A stretch of 6,780 nt of DNA, taken from positions 1-6,780 of the forward strand of contig CAZGDV010000134.1 of the NCBI GenBank assembly GCA_964524995.1, in the 5' to 3' direction. Every line of letters starts with the position of its first letter. Within the stretch, counting starts at the first letter, position 1. The position numbers were made by a program, and so were the translations under genes. Under the pieces are notes generated by a model that saw only the letters and a list, made by a program, of their open reading frames with translations, ran no database searches and had not been told where the DNA came from. The stretch is from CAZGDV01 sp964524995. Lineage in GTDB: Bacteria; Chloroflexota; Dehalococcoidia; SZUA-161. This document shows, piece after piece, positions 1 to 5,740 of this stretch.

Positions 1-288
1 GAGCCGCCGGACGTACGTGCCCGCGTCGGCTTCCTCCTCCACTTCCACCTCCAACGGCACGCGTCGCTCGTCGCCGGGGAGCTTGCCCATCACTTCCTGC
101 ATCCCGCGGAGGATCTCTGCGCGGCGCTTCTGCCAGTCGGCCGGCGTGGTCACCGGCTGCACCTCTCCGGCGGCATCGCGGTACTGGAGCAGATCGTTAC
201 GATCCAGGCCCGGCGGCCAACCGAGTCCACCAGCGGAACCAGGTTCTCCTGTGAGCGAACACCGCCTATTCGTTCCCCCCGAAAGCAT
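1..288 (-). CDS. Alpha/beta-hydrolase (acetylxylan esterase/dienelactone hydrolase-like), N-terminal part, runs off window
   Basis: The minus strand is open from the left edge into rsmE. From about position 210 down to 1 it encodes a recognisable stretch: GLDRNDLLQYRDAAGEV, then QPVTTPADWQKRRAEILRGM, then QEVMGKLPGDERRVPLEVEV, ending in TYVRRL. From memory, this 'LLxYRDxxGxVQPVxTxxDWxxRRxEILxGMQxVMGxLPG' pattern is the N-terminal region of large alpha/beta-hydrolases common in planctomycetes and annotated as acetylxylan esterase or dienelactone hydrolase. The catalytic Ser-Asp-His part would lie outside the window, so activity cannot be checked. The start is uncertain. The nearest in-frame ATG is at 288-286, with others at 309, 339 and 369. 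None has a clear Shine-Dalgarno, and no signal peptide is seen although relatives often have one. Starting at 288 overlaps rsmE by 38 bp on opposite strands. A rare start inside 249-200 or a 5'-truncated gene is also possible. Confidence 0.5.
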   Translation of the reverse strand, partial: MLSGGTNRRCSLTGEPGSAGGLGWPPGLDRNDLLQYRDAAGEVQPVTTPADWQKRRAEILRGMQEVMGKLPGDERRVPLEVEVEEEADAGTYVRRL

Positions 289-988
289 CCGAGGCGACAG
301 CGTACACATTGCCGGATCGCTGGCCCACAAGCTGCGCATCGTGCTTCGATTGAAGGCAGGAGACCACATCGTCGTTCTGGATAACAGCGGTGCAGAGCGC
401 GAGGTCCGCCTCGATAGCCTTCGGGCCGACGAGGTGCGGGGATCGGTGCTGACGACCAGCCGGTGCGCCAACGAGCCGACCACCCGAATAACGCTGTTTC
501 AGGCCCTGCTGAAGGGCAGCAGCTTCGACCTGGTGCTCCAGAAGTGCACGGAGATAGGAGTCGGCAGCTTCGTACCCGTGATATCGGAACGCTGCGTGGC
601 CCGCGAGCCCAGCCAGACCCGCGCCGCCCGCTGGGAGAAGATCGTACTTGAGGCAGCTCAGCAGTCCCGCAGGGGTCTACTTCCCATCGTACATCCGATC
701 ACCAGCTTCGACGAGGCCTGTCGCTCGTCAACCGGCCCCAGCCTGATACTGTGGGAGGGCGAGAGGATTGCAGGGTTGAAGGACGTCCTCCAACCCCTCA
801 ATGAGTCGAACCCGGTCAGTATCAACGTCTTCGTCGGTCCGGAAGGAGGGTTCTCAATACAGGAGATAGAGCTGGCGCGCGCCTCCGGCATCATCCCCAC
901 CAGCATGGGAGGCCGTATCCTCCGCGCCGAGACGGCGGGGCTGGTGGCCAGCACCGCCTTACTCTATGAGTTCGGTGAAATGGGCTGA
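251..988 (+). CDS. rsmE: 16S rRNA (uracil1498-N3)-methyltransferase RsmE
   Basis: This cytoplasmic SPOUT-class enzyme methylates N3 of U1498 in 16S rRNA of the 30S subunit using S-adenosylmethionine. The product is 245 aa, normal for the family. The N-terminal PUA-like RNA-binding region (about residues 1-70) begins SEHRLFVPPESI, the usual family opening. The SPOUT domain follows, with QKCTEIGVGSFVPVISERCV (98-117) and RWEKIVLEAAQQSRRGLLP (127-145). The C-terminal knot carries VGPEGGFSIQEIELA (195-209) and GGRILRAETAG (220-230), which bind the cofactor. The GTG at 251 is chosen because homology starts there. The frame is open back to an ATG at 17, but those 78 residues are the antisense of the neighbouring hydrolase gene. 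No strong Shine-Dalgarno precedes the GTG. In many bacteria rsmE follows prmA; here it stands alone and converges on the dehydrogenase gene across a hairpin. Confidence 0.95.
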   Translation: MSEHRLFVPPESIRGDSVHIAGSLAHKLRIVLRLKAGDHIVVLDNSGAEREVRLDSLRADEVRGSVLTTSRCANEPTTRITLFQALLKGSSFDLVLQKCTEIGVGSFVPVISERCVAREPSQTRAARWEKIVLEAAQQSRRGLLPIVHPITSFDEACRSSTGPSLILWEGERIAGLKDVLQPLNESNPVSINVFVGPEGGFSIQEIELARASGIIPTSMGGRILRAETAGLVASTALLYEFGEMG

Positions 989-1023
989 TCTGCGTTTCAG
1001 CCCTTGGTGTTGAGCTATCGTGA

Positions 1024-1058
1024 AGCGGAGCCCCGGGCCTGCGGCCCGGGGCTCCGCT
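1024..1058. terminator. Perfect GC-rich hairpin between convergent genes, probable bidirectional terminator
   Basis: A perfect 16-bp inverted repeat: left arm 1024-1039 (AGCGGAGCCCCGGGCC), a TGC loop at 1040-1042, and right arm 1043-1058. It lies 35 bp after the rsmE stop and 35 bp beyond the stop of the convergent acyl-CoA dehydrogenase gene, exactly where a shared terminator is expected. No run of T follows on either strand, so it is not a textbook intrinsic terminator. It could instead stabilise 3' ends or pause polymerase. Confidence 0.7.
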
Positions 1059-1093
1059 CAATCACGCTTCTTGAAGGCAAACGGTAGAACTGA

Positions 1094-2254
1094 CTATCCG
1101 ACCACAGCCTTGCCGATCAGCAGCCTGGCTATAATCATCTTCTGAATCTGCGGAGGGCCATCCCCCAACTGATAGCCGAGGACGTCCCTCAGTCGCTGGG
1201 AAATCGGGTGCTCGGTGCTGTAGCCGGGATGGCCGATAAGCACCATCATGTCCTTGATGCACTGCACCGATACCTCTACACTGAACCACTTCGCCATCGA
1301 GGACTCGATCGTGTGCGGCTTGCCCTGATCCTTGAGCCACAGCGTCCGGTAGCACAGCAGCCTTGCCGCCTCAACCGCGGTGTAGTGCTCCGCGATGTCG
1401 AAGGAGACACCCTGATAGCTCGCTATCGCCCTGCCAAAGGTCTTGCGCTCCTTCGACCATTCCATCGCATCCTGGATCGAGGCCTGTGCCCTGGCAAGGC
1501 ACGTCAATGCGACGATGATTCGCAGCCAGTCCAGCGTGCCCATGACGGTGTAGAACCCCATCCCCTCCTCACCCTCGCGGAACGTGGCCGGTACGCGTAC
1601 ATCATCGAAGGTCACGAAGCTGGGATAGAGGCTGGTATTGCCCATCCAAGGGAGATGTTGGATCGTGACACCCGGGGTATCTGTGGGAATCCAGAAAAGG
1701 CTCACACCCTTGAACCCGGCATTCGGATCAGTCTTGGTCGATATAGATACGACATCCGCTACGGTAGCACCTGGCAGCGGGGTCTTCTCACCATTGATAA
1801 CGTAGTAGTCGCCATCGCGGACCGCCTTGGTAACGATGCCCGCAGCGTCCGATCCTGCTGCTGACTCAGTAAAACCAAACGAGTGTCTCTTGTCGCGACT
1901 GATGAGCGGGGGGAACCATTCGTCCTGCACATCCTCGGGCAGGGTCTGAAGCAACGCGCTGGTTGCCTCCATGCCCCCGACAGCCTCCACGGTCGGGTCT
2001 ACCTTGTGCACCTCTTCGTGGATGATTCCGATCTCAACGTGTCCTAGCGGATACCCCCCGTATTTCTCAGGTACGTTGATCTTCGTCCAGCCGAGATCAA
2101 CGATCTTCTTGTCGATGTCCTTTAGATTCTCATGAAGCTCCTCTGGCCCCATCTTGCCTCGCGCCAGTGCATCGGGTGCCAGCTCCCTCTGTGCAAACCT
2201 CTTGACCTCTTCCTGCAGTCGCTCTTGCTCCTCGGTGAAGCCGAATCCGGACAT
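1094..2254 (-). CDS. Acyl-CoA dehydrogenase family flavoprotein with Asp at the catalytic-base position (alicyclic acyl-CoA dehydrogenase-like)
   Basis: The product is a 386-aa FAD enzyme expected to introduce a double bond into an acyl-CoA and pass electrons to an electron-transfer flavoprotein. The layout is complete: an N-terminal helical domain from TEEQERLQEEVKRFAQREL (7-25), a middle beta domain with TESAAGSD (129-136) and TFDDVRVP (215-222), and a C-terminal helical domain with ERKTFGRAIASYQG (269-282) and GHPGYSTEHPISQRLRD (341-357). Two positions are unusual. The 'YEGT' catalytic-Glu motif reads LGDGPPQIQK (363-372), placing Asp365 at the base. The W-I-T-N flavin loop is replaced by GEKTPLPGATVAD (155-167). 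Both resemble, from memory, the AliB/BadJ-type cyclohexane- and cyclohexene-carboxyl-CoA dehydrogenases. The ATG at 2254 is chosen because AAAGGAG lies 9 bp upstream; the 40 codons further upstream cross the promoter. The family call is firm and the substrate is unknown. Confidence 0.93.
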   Translation of the reverse strand: MSGFGFTEEQERLQEEVKRFAQRELAPDALARGKMGPEELHENLKDIDKKIVDLGWTKINVPEKYGGYPLGHVEIGIIHEEVHKVDPTVEAVGGMEATSALLQTLPEDVQDEWFPPLISRDKRHSFGFTESAAGSDAAGIVTKAVRDGDYYVINGEKTPLPGATVADVVSISTKTDPNAGFKGVSLFWIPTDTPGVTIQHLPWMGNTSLYPSFVTFDDVRVPATFREGEEGMGFYTVMGTLDWLRIIVALTCLARAQASIQDAMEWSKERKTFGRAIASYQGVSFDIAEHYTAVEAARLLCYRTLWLKDQGKPHTIESSMAKWFSVEVSVQCIKDMMVLIGHPGYSTEHPISQRLRDVLGYQLGDGPPQIQKMIIARLLIGKAVVG

Positions 2255-2263
2255 GCTTGGGTG

Positions 2264-2270
2264 CTCCTTT
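2264..2270 (-). promoter_or_regulatory. Ribosome binding site of the acyl-CoA dehydrogenase gene
   Basis: AAAGGAG on the minus strand, 9 bp before the ATG at 2254. It fixes this start and rules out the longer in-frame ATG at 2374, which lies upstream of the predicted promoter. Confidence 0.8.
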
Positions 2271-2320
2271 CTCACTTGTGCCTTCGGGGAATCACGTGCA
2301 GGGGCACAGAACCGAATTCG

Positions 2321-2350
2321 AGTATACCATCCGCGCCAGTTCAGCGTCAA
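2321..2350 (-). promoter_or_regulatory. Predicted sigma70-type promoter for the acyl-CoA dehydrogenase gene
   Basis: On the minus strand, the -35 box TTGACG (2350-2345) matches consensus at five of six positions. An 18-bp spacer leads to the -10 box TATACT (2326-2321), also five of six. TGG directly before the -10 gives an extended -10 element (TGnTATACT). Transcription would start near 2314, giving a leader of about 60 nt before the ATG at 2254. This leader contains a CACGTG palindrome (2293-2298). Confidence 0.65.
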
Positions 2351-2405
2351 ACCAGCACGGGTCGCCGCACACACGTCCTCAGGTTCGGCATCACTCGTAG
2401 CCGAC

Positions 2406-2435
2406 TTGACGGTGACCCCCGGCAGAGAATAAAAT
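2406..2435 (+). promoter_or_regulatory. Predicted sigma70-type promoter for the carboxyltransferase operon
   Basis: The -35 box TTGACG (2406-2411), an 18-bp spacer and the -10 box TAAAAT (2430-2435) each match consensus at five of six positions. Transcription would start near 2442, leaving a leader of only about 20 nt that is mostly the Shine-Dalgarno AAGGAGG (2452-2458). It mirrors the divergent dehydrogenase promoter in -35 sequence and spacer length. The 55 bp between the two -35 boxes (2351-2405) is the natural place for a shared regulator, although no clear palindrome was found there. Confidence 0.6.
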
Positions 2436-2462
2436 CTTTCCTACGCGTCTGAAGGAGGCAGC

Positions 2463-4010
2463 ATGGATGACCTGGAGTTGATGAACCAGAAACTCGCCGA
2501 GATAGGCGACTTGCGCAACACGCTCAGCCAGGGAGGCGGCTCAGCCGCTATCGAGAAGCTGCACGAGCAGGGCAAGCTCTCTGCACGCGAGCGGATCGAC
2601 AAGCTCCTCGACCCCGGCACATTCACCGAGTTGGACATATGGGGCACACCGCTTACCACCGGCTACGCCATAGACGGCCAGGAGGGTGCGGCAGACGGCG
2701 TCGCAGTGGGGTATGGCGAGGTGCACGGCCGCCCCGTTTTCGTATGGGCACAGGACTCCACCATCATGGGTGGAACTCTAGCCAATATGCACTCACGCAA
2801 GATCGCGATGGTCATGGAGAAGGCAATCCATGCCCGAGTCCCCATTGTCGGCATCATTGACTCGGAGGGGGCAAGGATCGAGGATGCTCTCCAGTACTAC
2901 CGATTTTACTCCCCCGAGGCATTCGCCTACTTCCAGACGATGGCCTCGGGAGTGATCCCCCAGATCGCGGTGATCATGGGGCCCTGCTCGGGAGAGCTGG
3001 CGATTACGGCCCAACTCTCCGACTTCGTCTTCATGACCCGGAAGACTAGCTATATGCACGTCGCACCCCCACAGGAGGACAAGACGGCCGGCGAGGTCGG
3101 AGATGCGTCCGTGCACTCCAAGAAGACAGGGTGCTGCGACCTCCTGGCAAAGGGGGAAGAGGAATGCCTGGAGACGTGCAGGCAGCTCCTCGGCTATCTG
3201 CCGCTCAGCAACGATAAGAGTACCCTTCCGGTAGTGGACACGGGAGACGACCCCAACCGACGTGAAGAGGAGCTTCTGCAACTCGTGCCCTTCGATGCCA
3301 TGCAACCCTACGAAATGCAGAAGCTGATCTCCCTCGTCGCAGACAACGGCGAGTTCCTGGAGTTGAAGAAGCAATGGGCCAACAACCTGATAACCGGCTT
3401 CGTGCGACTGGACGGGCGCACGGCGGGCATCGTCGCCAACAACCCCAGGGCCATGGGCGGCTCGCTGACGCTTGACGCTGCGGACAAGATGGCATGGTTC
3501 GTCAGGTTCTGCGACGCGTTCAATATACCCGTAATCTGGCTGGCGGACACACCTGCGTTCCTGCCGGCGGTGGACGAGGAGACGAGAGGCTTGATCAGAC
3601 ACGGCTGCAAGCTGGTGTTCTCCAACGTCGAGGCCACTGTCCCGCAGATCACGGTCGCGATACGCAAGCTGTACGGCGGCGGCCAGCTCGGCATGCCCGG
3701 CACAACGCTGGGCGGAGACCTGGATGTCGCCTGGCCGAACGTGGAGCGCGGACTGATGGGGGCCGAGGGCGCTGTCTCCATCATCTACAAGCGCGAGTTC
3801 GCGGCTATCGAGGACGAGGAGAAGAAGGCAGCACAGCAGGCCAAGCGAACAGCAGAGATGCAAGAGAAGTTCAAGTCGCTGGAGCGGGAGTGGGCCCAGG
3901 ACTTCATAGACCCCAGGGACACGAGGTCTTTCCTCATCAAGGCCCTCAAGATGCTGGCTGACAGGGACGAGGGAAGGCCCGCCAGGAAACACGAGAATAT
4001 TCGGCTTTAG
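2463..4010 (+). CDS. Acyl-CoA carboxylase carboxyltransferase subunit (PccB/MmdA family), first of a tandem pair
   Basis: The product is 515 aa with both carboxyltransferase halves of the crotonase-fold PccB/MmdA family (acyl-CoA-binding N half about 20-260, carboxybiotin-binding C half about 270-510). Family members move CO2 between biotin and an acyl-CoA. Hallmarks seen are GKLSARERIDKLLDPGTFTE (37-56), QDSTIMGGTL (97-106), GPCSGELA (173-180), VDTGDDPNRR (258-267), ADTPAFLP (361-368), IRHGCK (378-383) and a C-terminus ending RKHENIRL. Departures from consensus: SGGARI reads SEGARI (134-139), GPCAGGAVYSPA reads GPCSGELAITAQ, the EELGGA stretch is degraded (EVGDAS, 211-216), and YGGAYD reads YGGGQL (404-409). 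Residues 445-477 are highly charged and helical. AAGGAGG 4 bp upstream supports this ATG. No biotin carboxylase or carrier gene is adjacent. Family call firm; substrate and direction unknown. Confidence 0.9.
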   Translation: MDDLELMNQKLAEIGDLRNTLSQGGGSAAIEKLHEQGKLSARERIDKLLDPGTFTELDIWGTPLTTGYAIDGQEGAADGVAVGYGEVHGRPVFVWAQDSTIMGGTLANMHSRKIAMVMEKAIHARVPIVGIIDSEGARIEDALQYYRFYSPEAFAYFQTMASGVIPQIAVIMGPCSGELAITAQLSDFVFMTRKTSYMHVAPPQEDKTAGEVGDASVHSKKTGCCDLLAKGEEECLETCRQLLGYLPLSNDKSTLPVVDTGDDPNRREEELLQLVPFDAMQPYEMQKLISLVADNGEFLELKKQWANNLITGFVRLDGRTAGIVANNPRAMGGSLTLDAADKMAWFVRFCDAFNIPVIWLADTPAFLPAVDEETRGLIRHGCKLVFSNVEATVPQITVAIRKLYGGGQLGMPGTTLGGDLDVAWPNVERGLMGAEGAVSIIYKREFAAIEDEEKKAAQQAKRTAEMQEKFKSLEREWAQDFIDPRDTRSFLIKALKMLADRDEGRPARKHENIRL

Positions 4011-4013
4011 TCC

Positions 4014-4020
4014 AGGAGGA
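4014..4020 (+). promoter_or_regulatory. Ribosome binding site of the second carboxyltransferase gene
   Basis: AGGAGGA lies entirely within the 15-bp gap after the first gene's stop and 5 bp before the ATG at 4026. It indicates one transcript with independent strong initiation on the second gene, as expected if similar amounts of the two subunits are needed. Confidence 0.8.
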
Positions 4021-4025
4021 ATCGG

Positions 4026-5621
4026 ATGTCCGACATGCGAGAACTGTTGAAGAAGCTCGAGGAGAACAGAAAGCGGCTGGAGCCGGGCGGTGGCCCGGCC
4101 GACATAGAGAAGCAGCACAACAGGGGCAAGCTCACCGCCTGGGAGCGGATTCAGAAGCTATATGATCCGGGGACCTTCCAGGAGATCGGTATCTGGACGC
4201 AGCCGATGAAGACCGGTTTCGACATCGACCAGAGGGAGCTGCCCAGGGACTCCGTGATCGTGGGCTACGGCGAGGTCAACGGCCGGATAGTCTACTCCTA
4301 TGCCCATGACTTCACGGTGCTGGCTGGCACGCAGTCCACCATCCAGAACTCCAAGGTGGCCCGGGCCATGGAGCAGGCCATGGAGGAGGGCATACCCCTG
4401 GTCGGCATGGTCGACTCGGGCGCGATCCGAATCCACGACCTGTTTGGCACGGGCGGCTTCAAGGTTCCGGTGAGGGGCAGCCCGGTGGGCGGGGGCGGGG
4501 GATTCATGTACTACCCGCCTCTGATGTCCGGTGTTGTACCCCACATCAGCCTGATGTTGGGCCCGTGCTACGCCGGCTCGGCCTACTCGCCGATCATGGC
4601 CGACTTCGTCGTCATGCGCCGCAACATAGCCTTCATGTCCGTGGCTTCGCCACCCATCCTCAAGGCCGTTACGTTCGTCGACGTGACCGAGGAGGAGATC
4701 GGCGGTGCGCTGCTCCACTCCGAGACCACCGGTTCAAACGATATCCTGGTGGACAGTGACGAGGAGGCCATCGAGAAGTGCCGCGAGCTGCTCAGCTTCC
4801 TGCCCTCCAACTGGCAGGAGAAGGCACCCATCGTGGACACGGGTGACGACCCCAGGCGCGCCGACGAGAAGCTGCTGGACGTCGTCCCGGCTGACGTGTC
4901 CAAACCATATGACATGCACGACGTCATCGCCTCGATCGTGGACAACGGCCACTTCTTCGAGCTGCAGGCGCTATACGCGCCCAGCATGCTGATCGGGTAT
5001 GCCAGGCTGGCTGGGCAGACCATCGGCATAGTAGCCAACAATCCGGCGGAGCAGGAAGGCTGTCTCAGCGTCTACAGCTGTGACAAGCAGGCGCGCTTCA
5101 TCCGATTCTGCGACTGCTACAACATACCGATCTTGTTCCTGGTGGACAGCCCCGGCTTCCTGCCCGACATCGAGCAGGAGCAGAACCGGGACGGCCTGGA
5201 GCGCAACGCCGCCAAGCCGGTGTTCGCCATATGCGAGGCAACCACGCCCATGATCACCGTCTACGTCAGGCGGTGCTGGGGTGCCGCCCGCCTGCTGATG
5301 GGCACAGAGCGTATGGGCGTCGACGCCGTGTACGCCTGGCCCACCGCCGACATGAGGGTCGAGGGGTACGAACGCGCAGCCGACGCACTGTACGGAGCCG
5401 AGATATCCTCCGCCGACAACCCCGAGCAGGTGCGCCAGGACAAGATGCAGGAGGTCCACGACCAGTATGCGACGGCCTCCCACCTGGCCGGCGTCCAGGG
5501 GGCTGACGACATCATCGACCCGCGAAAGACGCGCCCTATCCTGATCAATACCTTCGAGAGACTGTCCAAGAAGCTGGAGCCAACGAGGCCCTGGCGAAAG
5601 CACTCACTCATACCCTTGTAG
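4026..5621 (+). CDS. Acyl-CoA carboxylase carboxyltransferase subunit (PccB/MmdA family), second of a tandem pair, with glycine-rich insertion
   Basis: The product is a 531-aa paralogue of the preceding protein and again covers both carboxyltransferase halves. Shared marks are GKLTAWERIQKLYDPGTFQE (34-53), HDFTVLAGTQ (94-103), VDTGDDPRRAD (270-280), VDSPGFLPDIEQEQ (373-386), and a C-terminus ending RKHSLIPL, close to the family's RKHGNIPL. It keeps features the first protein lost: GPCYAGSAYSPIMADF (179-194) and KAVTFVDVTEEEIGGA (213-228). It deviates elsewhere: SGGARI reads SGAIRI (131-136), the RHGAK motif reads RNAAK (393-397), and YGGAYD reads WGAARL (418-423). A segment rich in Gly (about 141-159, including five consecutive Gly at 155-159) makes the acyl-CoA-side loop roughly ten residues longer than in its partner. 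Translational arrangement points to a heteromeric complex with the first protein; two separate homo-oligomers remain possible. Confidence 0.9.
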   Translation: MSDMRELLKKLEENRKRLEPGGGPADIEKQHNRGKLTAWERIQKLYDPGTFQEIGIWTQPMKTGFDIDQRELPRDSVIVGYGEVNGRIVYSYAHDFTVLAGTQSTIQNSKVARAMEQAMEEGIPLVGMVDSGAIRIHDLFGTGGFKVPVRGSPVGGGGGFMYYPPLMSGVVPHISLMLGPCYAGSAYSPIMADFVVMRRNIAFMSVASPPILKAVTFVDVTEEEIGGALLHSETTGSNDILVDSDEEAIEKCRELLSFLPSNWQEKAPIVDTGDDPRRADEKLLDVVPADVSKPYDMHDVIASIVDNGHFFELQALYAPSMLIGYARLAGQTIGIVANNPAEQEGCLSVYSCDKQARFIRFCDCYNIPILFLVDSPGFLPDIEQEQNRDGLERNAAKPVFAICEATTPMITVYVRRCWGAARLLMGTERMGVDAVYAWPTADMRVEGYERAADALYGAEISSADNPEQVRQDKMQEVHDQYATASHLAGVQGADDIIDPRKTRPILINTFERLSKKLEPTRPWRKHSLIPL

Positions 5622-5637
5622 AATCGTATCGTGCTAC

Positions 5638-5670
5638 CGCCGAGGGCTGTCCTTGGGACAGCCCTCGGCG
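5638..5670 (+). terminator. GC-rich hairpin after the carboxyltransferase operon, probable terminator
   Basis: A perfect 15-bp inverted repeat: left arm 5638-5652 (CGCCGAGGGCTGTCC), a TTG loop at 5653-5655, and right arm 5656-5670. It begins 16 bp after the stop of the second carboxyltransferase gene. AATT follows but there is no T run. The design (15-16 bp perfect GC-rich stem, 3-nt loop) matches the hairpin at 1024-1058, suggesting this genome's usual terminator form. Confidence 0.7.
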
Positions 5671-5719
5671 AATTGACGCCGGGCGATACGTGCCGATTCG
5701 CCGCGCCACCCTGGGCAAT

Positions 5720-5740
5720 CCGGGAGCATACTGCTCCCGG
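5720..5740. repeat. Small perfect inverted repeat (9-bp arms, 3-nt loop)
   Basis: CCGGGAGCA (5720-5728), loop TAC, TGCTCCCGG (5732-5740). It lies 50 bp beyond the operon hairpin and 176 bp before the histidine kinase start. It could be a back-up terminator, a processing signal or a dyad operator for the kinase gene. The sequence alone does not decide. Confidence 0.5.

Noticed and set aside
17..250. Extension of rsmE to an ATG at position 17
   Set aside because: The extra 78 residues are Ser/Arg/Pro-rich and match no RsmE. The opposite strand there encodes hydrolase-like protein, and family homology begins right at the GTG at 251.
1208..1864. Plus-strand open frame (218 codons) opposite the acyl-CoA dehydrogenase gene
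   Set aside because: It is fully antisense to a strongly supported gene, with no family resemblance and no Shine-Dalgarno.
2293..2307. CACGTG palindrome and GTGC/GCAC dyad in the dehydrogenase leader as an operator or riboswitch
   Set aside because: The elements are too short and common in GC-rich DNA, and no larger conserved fold is visible in the roughly 60-nt leader.
2793..4118. Long minus-strand open frame (441 codons) opposite the first carboxyltransferase gene
   Set aside because: It is antisense to a clear carboxyltransferase gene, has no recognisable motif, and reflects GC-rich codon bias.
4971..5603. Minus-strand open frame (210 codons) opposite the second carboxyltransferase gene
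   Set aside because: Antisense shadow. Its Val/Gly/Asp-rich composition mirrors the sense-strand codons.
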